Shown: in pieces, positions 1-5,892 of the stretch
Layout: each line of letters opens with the position of its first letter
Position numbering within the stretch: position 1 is the stretch's first letter
Source: Spirochaetota bacterium
GTDB taxonomy: Bacteria; Spirochaetota; Spirochaetia; Treponematales; UBA12059
Assembly: GCA_022709445.1 (NCBI GenBank)
Contig: JAKLIU010000093.1
Location: 1-7,868, forward strand
Direction: 5' to 3'
DNA: 7,868 nt
Program-made: the position numbers and the translations under genes
The notes under the pieces: model-generated
What the model was told of the DNA's origin: nothing
Databases searched by the model: none
The model's input: only the letters and a program-made list of their open reading frames with translations

Positions 1-1488
1 CCAGCTCTGGGGATCCCAGGAGCCGTCCTCGTCGCCGCCCTTGCGCTGGTTGCCGACGAGCACCGGCTTCAGGGTCTCGTTCCACTTGAGCCAGCCGTGA
101 TCGGGTCCCATCTGGAACATGCCCAGCGTGCCGTAGTACCAGTAGTACATGCCCTTGTCCCCGCCGCCCCCGCCGGCGTTGGCCGTGGCCGTCTTCCAGT
201 CGGGCAGATCCTTCATCAGGTGCCCGGCGGCCTTGGTCAGGGTCGGGTCATCTGCGCGGGTGCCCATGAACTGCCGGCAGACCATGGCCACCGCGGTCAT
301 CGAGGACGACGGCGAGCGACCCTCCAGGTAGCGGCCCTGGCCGTCCCGGTCGAAGACCTTGTCCAGGAAAGCCGAGGCGCCGTTCAGGCCCGCGCCGTCG
401 ACCCGCAGGCCGACTACCCGGGCGGATTTCAGCTGCATCACGAACCAGCCGGTGACCGAGAGGTCGGCGGCCTCCTTGGGGTCGTAGCGCCAGCCGGAGT
501 AGGCCGACTCCTGGTGGACCTTGACGGAGTAATCGGCTGCCCGCTGTGCGGCCGCGCCGATGCGCGCGTCGCCGCCCATGCCGTAGGCCTCGGCCAGGGC
601 CAGCCCGGCGATGGCGTGGTTGTAGCCGGCCGAGACCGAACTGCCGCCGGAGGCCTTCTCGCAGATCCCGCCGTCCGCCTTCTGCTGCTTCATGAGCCAC
701 TCCTCGGCCCGGCGGACGGTGTCCCGGAAGGGGCCGGACCGTTCGGTGTCGCCGTGGCCCAGGAAGGCCAGCAGCGCCAGCCCCGTGCAGCCCACCTGGT
801 AGCGGACGTTGGAGCCGTGCTCGGCGCCGTGCTTGACCGGATCCCAGGAACCGTCGGCCTCCTGGTGGCGCACCAGCCAGTTCAGAGCCGCCTCGACCAC
901 GCCCTCGGTGCCGACGCCGTACGGCCCCAGGGGGCGCTTGGTGCGGATCCTGGCGATCGGGGCGAAGTTGGCCGGGCCGGCGTACGGGCCGCTGTTACTG
1001 ACCATGGTGGTGTTCACGCCCATGGACACCTCGCTGATCGGGTCCATCGTCTGACGGGGAGTCGGCGTCGGGGTGGAGGGCATCGGCCGGAGCTCCTCGG
1101 GCAGGTTGGGCATGACCGGCAGCTCGGGGGCCTTCAGGGTTTCCTCAGTGCGGGCGTCGGACGGCGTCGGGAATATCTCCCTGGGCTTCTTCTCGTCATA
1201 TGGTTTGGGCGGGACCGTGCGTACGGGGTCCGGCTGGAAGAAGAACTCCTCAGTCGGCCGGGTGGTGCCCACCGCCAGGACGGCGATCAGCAGGAACAGG
1301 ACCACGTGGGTTATGGAGCTGATCATCCACCAGGGCATCGACCCGAGCCGCCGGGCGAACCGCTCCAGCGCCTGGCGCTGGTAATCGGGTCCGATGTTGG
1401 ACGGGTCGAACTCGCCCGAGCGTTCGTCCGCCGGCAGGGCGTCCTGGATCTCCTCGATGGCCGCGCGCAGGTCGGTTGAAGTGGACAT
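1..1488 (-). CDS. Membrane-anchored prenyltransferase/squalene-oxidase repeat protein, C-terminus off the window
   Basis: An open frame runs 496 codons from ATG at 1488 to the left edge without a stop, so the C-terminus is missing. A Shine-Dalgarno GGGAGGG (1496-1502) lies 7 nt before the ATG. Residues 1-53 are hydrophilic. One membrane helix spans about 54-74 (ITHVVLFLLIAVLAVG), followed by a Pro/Thr/Glu-rich linker (about 77-155). The rest is an alpha/alpha-barrel-like region with QW-type repeats: HQEADGSWD near 209-216, QQKADGGIC near 268-276, and the motif SGWRYDP...LSVTGWFVMQLKSA near 331-356. The last visible residues, GDEDGSWDP, begin another repeat. The fold is that of terpene cyclases and prenyltransferases, but no DXDD cyclase motif is visible, so enzymatic activity is doubtful. 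Planctomycetes carry many such proteins of unknown role. The single N-terminal helix suggests a cytoplasmic head and an exported repeat domain. Family assignment is fairly sure; function is unknown. Confidence 0.85.
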   Translation of the reverse strand, partial: MSTSTDLRAAIEEIQDALPADERSGEFDPSNIGPDYQRQALERFARRLGSMPWWMISSITHVVLFLLIAVLAVGTTRPTEEFFFQPDPVRTVPPKPYDEKKPREIFPTPSDARTEETLKAPELPVMPNLPEELRPMPSTPTPTPRQTMDPISEVSMGVNTTMVSNSGPYAGPANFAPIARIRTKRPLGPYGVGTEGVVEAALNWLVRHQEADGSWDPVKHGAEHGSNVRYQVGCTGLALLAFLGHGDTERSGPFRDTVRRAEEWLMKQQKADGGICEKASGGSSVSAGYNHAIAGLALAEAYGMGGDARIGAAAQRAADYSVKVHQESAYSGWRYDPKEAADLSVTGWFVMQLKSARVVGLRVDGAGLNGASAFLDKVFDRDGQGRYLEGRSPSSSMTAVAMVCRQFMGTRADDPTLTKAAGHLMKDLPDWKTATANAGGGGGDKGMYYWYYGTLGMFQMGPDHGWLKWNETLKPVLVGNQRKGGDEDGSWDPQSW

Positions 1489-1495
1489 CGCCGCA

Positions 1496-1502
1496 CCCTC
1501 CC
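1496..1502 (-). promoter_or_regulatory. Ribosome binding site of the prenyltransferase-repeat gene
   Basis: On the minus strand this reads GGGAGGG, 7 nt before the ATG at 1488. It supports that start. The spacing and purine content fit a strong Shine-Dalgarno. Confidence 0.7.
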
Positions 1503-1668
1503 AATCCGCGGAGGGCCCGATCCCGATAGGTTGTCCCTCCGCTGGCCCCGGAGAACGGCGGCGCGGGCCGGATGGTTTGCGGGAAAACGTTGAAAAAGGG
1601 GAGGGTAGGGCGCAATCTCAGGCGGAGGCGCGGAGACGGGCGGACTCCACGGGTGTTGTTGTTCCGAA

Positions 1669-1696
1669 AGCCTACAGCCTACAGCCTACAGCCTGA
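1669..1696. repeat. Heptanucleotide tandem repeat (AGCCTAC)3 plus a degenerate fourth copy
   Basis: Three exact copies of AGCCTAC (1669-1675, 1676-1682, 1683-1689) are followed by AGCCTGA (1690-1696). The array ends 31 bp beyond the stop of the ABC-2-like gene and lies outside any gene. It resembles the short tandemly repeated heptamers scattered through some bacterial genomes, which change copy number by replication slippage. No function can be assigned. Confidence 0.85.
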
Positions 1697-1727
1697 AGCC
1701 GAGGGTTTTCTTCTGCCGCTTCGGCTG

Positions 1728-2651
1728 TTACGTCGTCGGCCTCTCCCCGGTGGCGTACAGATCGAAGTTCCGCGCGGCGCGGTTGACGAGCCAGAGGGCG
1801 AGCCAGATGCGCCCGATGAAGGCGGCAATGCCCAGGAACAGGTAGGCCGAGCAGATCAGCGTGTAGCCAATCCCGGATGGGCTCTCCACTGGGACAACGT
1901 CCCAGATGACCAGCAACAACAGCCAGTCTTGGAGGTCGAAGAGTGTGAAGAGCGTGGTGGGCACGAGCAGGCATGACCAGAAGACGGCCCGGCTGGTGGT
2001 CCGGCACCGTAGCGACAGGAACTGTGCCAGGGCGAAGACCACGAGTGGGATGGAGGCTTCGTTGAGCCACCGCAGTGTGGCAAGGGTGATTGTCCAGGGG
2101 TGCGGCGAGTTCATGCCCCGGAACAGGCTGTCCCAGGCCGGCGGGATCAGGCCGAACAGCATGGGGTTGCCCGTGGCGCAGATATCCGAGACGATCCAGG
2201 CCTCGTTGTCCACGCAGGCGTCCCGGAACAGGTCGTTGGTGCTGAGGACCAGGTAGACCGGCAGGAGGTAGGCGCAGAAGCGCAGCCAGGGCCAGACGCC
2301 CTGCCAGAACCTCCCGCGCACGAGGGCCAGGCGGTCGGCCGGAGTGAGAACCAGGGCCTCCAACGTCTCCCGGTCGCGCTCCCGGCTCCAGGCCAGCGCT
2401 CCGGCGACGAGCGGGCCGGCGATGAGAACCAGCCAGGCGAAGATGTAGGCCAGGACGGCCCCTGCCAGCAGGGCGCGTCCCTGGGGCTCGTAGGTCCGCT
2501 GGCCCGCGAGCGTGTGGGCGGCCACGGGCAGGCCGAGCAGGATGTAGACTGCCGCAGCACACCAGGCCGGCTTCAGCTGAGCGAAAACGCCCTGTCGCCC
2601 TGCCGGCCTGGCCAGGGGAGACCTCATCGCGCTGCGGATGGCGTCGAGCAC
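1728..2651 (-). CDS. ABC-2-type membrane protein (putative ABC transporter permease), orphan
   Basis: A 307-residue hydrophobic protein with about six membrane segments (roughly 29-49, 60-88, 118-137, 188-212, 241-256, 261-289). Between the second and third lies WSRERDRETLEALVLTPADR (about 88-107), which matches the ABC-2 permease pattern of an acidic/basic ERE-x-TLE stretch followed by L-x-TP, a cytoplasmic element that contacts the ATPase. This is the main basis for the call. The start chosen is GTG at 2651 because GGAG lies 8 nt upstream; the alternative ATG at 2627 has no such site. The stop is TAA at 1728. No ATP-binding gene adjoins it on this strand; the divergent ATPase at 4957 already has its own permease. 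Short tandem repeats lie on both sides of the gene. The substrate is unknown. It could also be a general membrane protein that has lost its partner. Confidence 0.7.
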   Translation of the reverse strand: MLDAIRSAMRSPLARPAGRQGVFAQLKPAWCAAAVYILLGLPVAAHTLAGQRTYEPQGRALLAGAVLAYIFAWLVLIAGPLVAGALAWSRERDRETLEALVLTPADRLALVRGRFWQGVWPWLRFCAYLLPVYLVLSTNDLFRDACVDNEAWIVSDICATGNPMLFGLIPPAWDSLFRGMNSPHPWTITLATLRWLNEASIPLVVFALAQFLSLRCRTTSRAVFWSCLLVPTTLFTLFDLQDWLLLLVIWDVVPVESPSGIGYTLICSAYLFLGIAAFIGRIWLALWLVNRAARNFDLYATGERPTT

Positions 2652-2657
2652 TCAGTT

Positions 2658-2720
2658 GGCTCCATAGGTCCTATTGGTCCTATGGGTCCCATAGGACCAA
2701 TAGGACCAATAGGACCTATT
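2658..2720. repeat. Seven 9-bp repeat units that invert midway, forming a 20-bp hairpin
   Basis: In 9-bp register from 2658 the units are GGCTCCATA, GGTCCTATT, GGTCCTATG, GGTCCCATA, GGACCAATA, GGACCAATA and GGACCTATT. The later units are in the opposite orientation, so 2667-2686 pairs perfectly with 2688-2707 around a single central base (2687). In RNA the innermost pairs would open to form the loop. The array fills the gap between ruvB and the ABC-2-like gene, with its last base being the first plus-strand base of the ruvB stop triplet. It might block, attenuate or protect the leftward transcript, but there is no U-tract after the stem, so it is not a classical intrinsic terminator. It is also AT-richer than its surroundings. 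Confidence 0.9.
2660..2663 (-). promoter_or_regulatory. Ribosome binding site of the ABC-2-like gene, inside a repeat unit
   Basis: On the minus strand this is GGAG, 8 nt before the GTG at 2651. It decides the start codon. It lies within the degenerate outer copy of the 9-bp repeat (2658-2666), so the repeat array and the translation signal of the next gene overlap. Confidence 0.55.
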
Positions 2721-3766
2721 CAGAAGAGGCCCGGTTCCTCTTTCGGCGGCTTGACGCCCAGAACCTGGTAGCCGGCAGGCCCCAGCCGCCGGCCCTTGGG
2801 GGTCTTCTGGACATAGCCGCCCTGGATGAGGAAGGGCTCGTAGACTTCCTCGATGGTGTCCTCTTCCTCGCCGACGGTGACGGCGATGGTCTTGAGGCCG
2901 ATCGGCCCGCCGCCGTGCTTGCGCAGCGCGTCGAGGATCTGCCGGTCCATGCGGTCGAGTCCCCGCTCGTCGACCCCCAGCATGGCCAGCCCCTCGCCGG
3001 CGATCTCGGCGGTGACCGTGCCGGCCCGGCGGACCTCGGCGACGTCGCGTACCCGCTTGAGGAAGCGGTTGGCCACGCGGGGCGTGCCCCGGGCGCGGCG
3101 GGCCAGTTCCATGGCGCCGGCGTCGTCCACCTCGATGCCCAGAATCCCCGCCGAGCGGCGGACGATCCGGACCAGGTCCTCCGGGCCGTAGTAGGCCAGC
3201 TTCTCGGGAATGCCGAAGCGCGAGCGGAACGGGCCGGTGAGCAGGCCCTCGCGGGTGGTCGCGGCCACCAGCGTGAAGGGCTTGAGGTCGATCTTGATGG
3301 CCCGGGCGCCGGGGCCCTTGTCGATGACCACGTCGATCTTGAAGTCGTCCATCGCCGAGTAGAGGTACTCCTCCACCACCGTGCCGATGCGGTGGATCTC
3401 GTCGATGAAGAGCACGTCGCCGGGCTCGAGGCCGGTGAGTAAGCCCACCAGGTCGGCGGGGCGCTCCAGGGCCGGGCCGCTGGTCGAGCGGAAGCCCGCG
3501 CCCATCTCCCGGGCGATGATCCCGGCCAGCGTGGTCTTGCCCAGCCCCGGCGGCCCGGAGAGCAGCACGTGGTCGAGCGGCTCCTTGCGGGCGCGCGCCG
3601 CCTGGATGTAGAGCTGGAGGTTGCGCTTGAGGTCGTCCTGGCCGACGAAGTCGCCGAAGGACTCGGGGCGCAGCCGGCGGTCGAGCTGGTCGTCGCCGGG
3701 CAGGGCCTCGCCGGCCAGGGCGCGCTGGATCTCGTCCTCGCTGGGAGGGGGCGGTTTCTTGGCCAT
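2720..3766 (-). CDS. ruvB: Holliday junction branch migration DNA helicase RuvB
   Basis: RuvB is the hexameric AAA+ motor that, loaded by RuvA, drives branch migration of Holliday junctions in recombination and repair, in the cytoplasm. The 348-residue protein is full length for the family and all key motifs are visible: Walker A GPPGLGKTT (71-79), Walker B LFIDEIHR (119-126), sensor 1 in AATTREG (168-173), the arginine-finger stretch GPFRSRFGIP (178-187), sensor 2 RGTPRVANR (226-234), and the C-terminal winged helix with GLKTIAVTVGEE (290-301) and EPFLIQGGYVQKTPKGR (310-326). The start is ATG at 3766. There is no Shine-Dalgarno, but a promoter-like pair ends 6 nt before the ATG, which suggests a leaderless mRNA. 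The stop is TGA, abutting the 9-bp repeat array. ruvA and ruvC, often adjacent in other bacteria, are not in this window. Confidence 0.98.
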   Translation of the reverse strand: MAKKPPPPSEDEIQRALAGEALPGDDQLDRRLRPESFGDFVGQDDLKRNLQLYIQAARARKEPLDHVLLSGPPGLGKTTLAGIIAREMGAGFRSTSGPALERPADLVGLLTGLEPGDVLFIDEIHRIGTVVEEYLYSAMDDFKIDVVIDKGPGARAIKIDLKPFTLVAATTREGLLTGPFRSRFGIPEKLAYYGPEDLVRIVRRSAGILGIEVDDAGAMELARRARGTPRVANRFLKRVRDVAEVRRAGTVTAEIAGEGLAMLGVDERGLDRMDRQILDALRKHGGGPIGLKTIAVTVGEEEDTIEEVYEPFLIQGGYVQKTPKGRRLGPAGYQVLGVKPPKEEPGLF

Positions 3767-3772
3767 GGGCGA

Positions 3773-3801
3773 ATGGTACGCCGCGCGCCGGAGCGCGTCA
3801 A
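3773..3801 (-). promoter_or_regulatory. Predicted promoter of ruvB, leaderless arrangement
   Basis: On the minus strand TTGACG (3796-3801, five of six matches to the sigma-70 -35) and TACCAT (3773-3778, four of six to the -10) are separated by 17 nt. Only 6 nt separate the -10 from the ruvB ATG, so the predicted start of transcription falls on or next to the A of ATG. The spacer contains CGCGC/GCGCG arms (3784-3788, 3793-3797), which may be chance in GC-rich DNA. This is a by-eye prediction. Confidence 0.5.
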
Positions 3802-3867
3802 GCGGTGAAGGCCTGGAAGTCCCCGTCCGTGCCGGCAGTGCGGCCCTGCGAGGTTCTGGGGTGGGTT

Positions 3868-4668
3868 CTAGAAATCCTCGTCCTTCGGCGGCGGCCGCTT
3901 CTCGGGCGGAGGATCCTTCTTGGGCTCATGCTTCGGAGGGTCGGTCTTCTTGTCGGGCTCGGCCTGGCCGGTCTTCTTGAGCGGCAGTTCGATTCGGAAG
4001 CGGCCGTCGGCCTTGTAGGTGATTTCGAGGAGGTCGCCCTCCTTGAGGGCGCTGTACGCCTTGACCTGCTCCGGGCTCAGGATCCAGCCGCGGTGACCCT
4101 TGTTCTTGTCGCCGGTGTTGACGTACTCGATGAAGAAGCGGACGCCCAGTCCCTTGACGTGCTCCATCCCCTGGCAGACGGCCGAGGTCTGGATCTCGAA
4201 CCAGGACCGCTCCTCGGGATTCTCCTTGGACTCGATCTTCACGACCTTGCCGGCCAGCGTCCCCTTGCGAGGGGCCTGGTAGAGCAACTTGACGCTGGTG
4301 GCCCGGAGGCGCTTCTCCTCCTCGACCAGCTCGACCTCGACGCGATCACCGGCGCAGAACTGGCGGTAGACGAGCGACTCCTGCTCGACGGGGCGGTCCT
4401 TGCCGTCGACCTTGATGGCGCGGGCCGTGACTTCGAGGTCCTCTCCGGCGCGCACCTTGTCGGTGGCCTTCTCGACGTACAGAGTGAAACCCCAGCCTCC
4501 GCGCCCCCAGCGGATCCAGCCGGTGGCTGTAACCTGCCCCTTCTGATTCGACACTTTGACCGCTTCGCCCAAGCGTAGCGGAGGCGGCTGGTCGCCGGCC
4601 GCGGCGACGGACATGGCGGCGACGATCATTCCGGCGGCGAAGGCGATGGTCGTGAGTTTCGTCAGCAT
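3868..4668 (-). CDS. Exported protein of unknown function with a Pro/Lys-rich tail
   Basis: A 266-residue protein I do not recognise. The first 24 residues (MLTKLTTIAFAAGMIVAAMS then VAAA) form a typical signal peptide, with likely cleavage after AAA and before GDQPPP, so it should leave the cytoplasm. The body looks beta-rich and resembles small barrel or OB-like domains: a first part to about residue 135 and a second from TLAGKVVKIES to DLLEITYKADGRFRI. The last 35 or so residues are a disordered, alternating Lys/Pro/Glu tail ending in PPPKDEDF. I chose ATG at 4668 rather than the in-frame start at 4728 for two reasons: GGGAGG lies about 10 nt upstream, and the longer form would begin inside the -35 box of a near-consensus promoter. 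ruvB follows after 101 bp. It could be a structural, metal- or polysaccharide-associated envelope protein; nothing decides this. Confidence 0.8.
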   Translation of the reverse strand: MLTKLTTIAFAAGMIVAAMSVAAAGDQPPPLRLGEAVKVSNQKGQVTATGWIRWGRGGWGFTLYVEKATDKVRAGEDLEVTARAIKVDGKDRPVEQESLVYRQFCAGDRVEVELVEEEKRLRATSVKLLYQAPRKGTLAGKVVKIESKENPEERSWFEIQTSAVCQGMEHVKGLGVRFFIEYVNTGDKNKGHRGWILSPEQVKAYSALKEGDLLEITYKADGRFRIELPLKKTGQAEPDKKTDPPKHEPKKDPPPEKRPPPKDEDF

Positions 4669-4677
4669 GGCCAATGA

Positions 4678-4684
4678 TCCTCCC
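4678..4684 (-). promoter_or_regulatory. Ribosome binding site of the exported unknown protein
   Basis: On the minus strand this reads GGGAGGA, 9-10 nt before the ATG at 4668. It supports the shorter, signal-peptide start. Confidence 0.7.
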
Positions 4685-4698
4685 AAGGTTCTGCACGT

Positions 4699-4728
4699 AT
4701 TATATCCGGGCGGCGCGCCGGTTGGCAA
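4699..4728 (-). promoter_or_regulatory. Near-consensus sigma-70-type promoter of the exported unknown protein
   Basis: On the minus strand TTGCCA (4723-4728, five of six) and a perfect TATAAT (4699-4704) are separated by 18 nt. The predicted transcription start near 4692 gives a leader of about 24 nt containing the ribosome binding site. The spacer contains a perfect 10-bp palindrome CGGCGCGCCG (4711-4720), a possible repressor or regulator site or a chance GC-rich run. Confidence 0.75.
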
Positions 4729-4868
4729 ACATTTTAATCATCCGGTCATTTTGACATGCGAGGCGCCGGGCTGTCATTTCGGTGCTTGGCGGGTGGAGTG
4801 CCGCGCTGCGCAAGCCTCGGAATTGCGGGCGATACCGAACATCGGGTGAGGCGCTCATGGCATTGCCC
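4729..4868. other. Central part of the divergent intergenic region
   Basis: Between the two divergent promoters there is no credible gene. It contains a consensus-like TTGACA (4751-4756, plus strand) without a matching -10, a small inverted repeat GTCATTTTGAC (4745-4755), and a second GTCATTT at 4773-4779. These could bind a regulator of the divergent genes, but the evidence is thin. A 45-codon frame from ATG at 4755 lacks a ribosome binding site and is probably not a gene. Confidence 0.4.
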
Positions 4869-4896
4869 TTGCTTACACCTGTGCATCGGCTAAAAT
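4869..4896 (+). promoter_or_regulatory. Possible promoter of the Gld-type ABC operon
   Basis: TAAAAT (4891-4896) matches five of six bases of the -10; TTGCTT (4869-4874) is a weak -35 at 16-nt spacing. It would give a leader of about 54 nt. A hairpin (GTGC CGGG, loop GAG, CCCG, 2-nt bulge, GCAC; 4899-4919) straddles the expected 5' end of the transcript. By-eye prediction of moderate quality. Confidence 0.45.
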
Positions 4897-4956
4897 CCGT
4901 GCCGGGGAGCCCGTAGCACCCCAGAACAGCTTGAGACCGGTTGAGAGGGCTAGAAC

Positions 4957-5886
4957 TTGATAGAAGTTGAAGGCCTGACCAAACGTTACGGCGATTTCCC
5001 GGCCATCCAGGATGTTTCCTTCAAGGTTGAGAAAGGGCAGGTGCTCGGTTTCCTGGGGCCCAACGGCTCCGGCAAGACCACCACCATGCGCATCCTGACC
5101 TGTTTCATGCCCGCGACCTCGGGGACGGCCCGGGTCTGCGGGTACGATATTTTCGAGGACTCCATGGAGGTCCGGCGGAACATCGGCTACATGCCCGAGA
5201 ACGTCCCGCTCTATCCCAACCTCCGAGTGAACGAATACCTGTCCTACCGGGCCAGGCTCAAGGGCCTGGGGCGCTCCCAGCGCCGGAAGGAGATCGCCGA
5301 GCTGGTCGACCGCTGCTCCATCGGGGACTTCGATCGGGTGATCATCGGCAAGCTGTCCAAGGGCATGCGGCAGCGCGTGGGCCTGGCCGCCACACTGCTG
5401 GGCGGTCCGCCGGTGCTGGTCCTGGACGAACCCACCGTGGGGCTCGACCCCAACCAGATCCGCGAGATCCTCGGCCTCATCAAGGGGCTGGGCGGCGAGC
5501 GGACGATCATTTTCTCGTCGCACATTCTGCCCGAGGTCGAGATGGTCGCCGATCACCTGGCCATCATCCGCGAGGGGCGCATCGCCCTGACCGGATCCCT
5601 CGAGCAGATCACCAGGGCGGCCGGCGGATCGAAGGTGCGCATCGAGGCCCGCGGCGACGGCCAGAAGATCAGGGACGCCGTCGAGAAGGTCTCCGGCGTG
5701 CGCAAGGCCGTGCTGGGTTCCCGGGACGGACTGGCGGTCCTGGAGGTCGAGGTGGCTGCCGGCACCGATGCCCGCGAGGGCTTGGTCAAGGCCGTGGCCG
5801 GCGCCGGCGGCGGCCTGCTCGAGCTCTCCTGCGGCCGGACCAGCCTGGCTGACGTCTTCGTCCGGATCACGGCTACGGAGGGCTGA
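4957..5886 (+). CDS. ABC transporter ATP-binding protein, GldA/NatA-type
   Basis: A 309-residue ATPase subunit that would power the permease encoded next to it. Motifs in order: an aromatic A-loop at Y11 (TKRYGDF), Walker A GPNGSGKTT (34-42), GYMPE (77-81, with Glu where many ABC proteins have the Q-loop Gln; this is usual for the GldA-like group), signature LSKGMRQRVGLA (133-144), Walker B VLVLDEPT (153-160), D-loop GLDP (162-165) and switch His189 in SSHILPEVE. A C-terminal domain of about 85 residues (225-309) follows, as in the NatA/GldA branch. The start is TTG at 4957, giving MIEVEGLTKRYG, the normal N-terminus of the family, with GAGAGG (4943-4948) 8 nt upstream. Its stop is 6 bp before the permease. 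The trio resembles the Gld transporter of gliding Bacteroidetes, but such operons also occur in non-gliding bacteria, so the substrate is unknown. Confidence 0.93.
   Translation: MIEVEGLTKRYGDFPAIQDVSFKVEKGQVLGFLGPNGSGKTTTMRILTCFMPATSGTARVCGYDIFEDSMEVRRNIGYMPENVPLYPNLRVNEYLSYRARLKGLGRSQRRKEIAELVDRCSIGDFDRVIIGKLSKGMRQRVGLAATLLGGPPVLVLDEPTVGLDPNQIREILGLIKGLGGERTIIFSSHILPEVEMVADHLAIIREGRIALTGSLEQITRAAGGSKVRIEARGDGQKIRDAVEKVSGVRKAVLGSRDGLAVLEVEVAAGTDAREGLVKAVAGAGGGLLELSCGRTSLADVFVRITATEG
5878..5883 (+). promoter_or_regulatory. Ribosome binding site of the permease, inside the end of the ATPase gene
   Basis: GGAGGG ends immediately before the TGA of the ATPase gene and lies 9 nt before the permease ATG at 5893. 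The arrangement suggests translational coupling and fixed subunit ratios. Confidence 0.7.
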
Positions 5887-5892
5887 CCGGCC

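Larger units (their letters stand above)
1489..1727. other. Intergenic leader and spacer with an 8-bp inverted repeat and a heptamer repeat
   Basis: These 239 bp separate the start of the prenyltransferase-repeat gene from the stop of the ABC-2-like gene. No convincing coding frame is visible. It holds a perfect 8-bp inverted repeat (GCGGAGGG at 1508-1515, CCCTCCGC at 1535-1542, 19-nt loop) just upstream of the ribosome binding site, and a 7-bp tandem repeat at 1669-1696. I could not find a convincing -35/-10 pair for the leftward gene, although a gap of this size would normally hold one. Confidence 0.6.

Noticed and set aside
97..1479. A 460-codon open frame on the plus strand
   Set aside because: It is antisense to the prenyltransferase-repeat gene, whose motifs, membrane helix and ribosome binding site are convincing; the plus-strand product has no recognisable features.
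1669..1696. CRISPR array or attachment site
   Set aside because: The copies are directly abutting 7-mers without spacers, and no cas gene, integrase or tRNA is nearby.
1697..1726. Possible terminator downstream of the ABC-2-like gene (AGCCGA / TCGGCT)
   Set aside because: Only 6 bp of stem with an 18-nt loop and no U-tract after it on the leftward transcript.
2100..2771. Plus-strand frame with a collagen-like run of Gly-Pro-Ile/Met triplets
   Set aside because: The triplets are produced by the 9-bp tandem repeat at 2658-2720. The rest of the frame is antisense to the ABC-2-like gene and the end of ruvB, and no ribosome binding site or collagen context is present.
4669..4728. N-terminal 20-residue extension of the exported unknown protein
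   Set aside because: It would start inside the -35 element, has no ribosome binding site, and would place a polar segment ahead of a good signal peptide.
4755..4892. Small 45-codon plus-strand frame in the divergent intergenic region
   Set aside because: No ribosome binding site, Cys/Arg-rich composition without a recognisable pattern, and it runs through the predicted promoter of the ABC operon.
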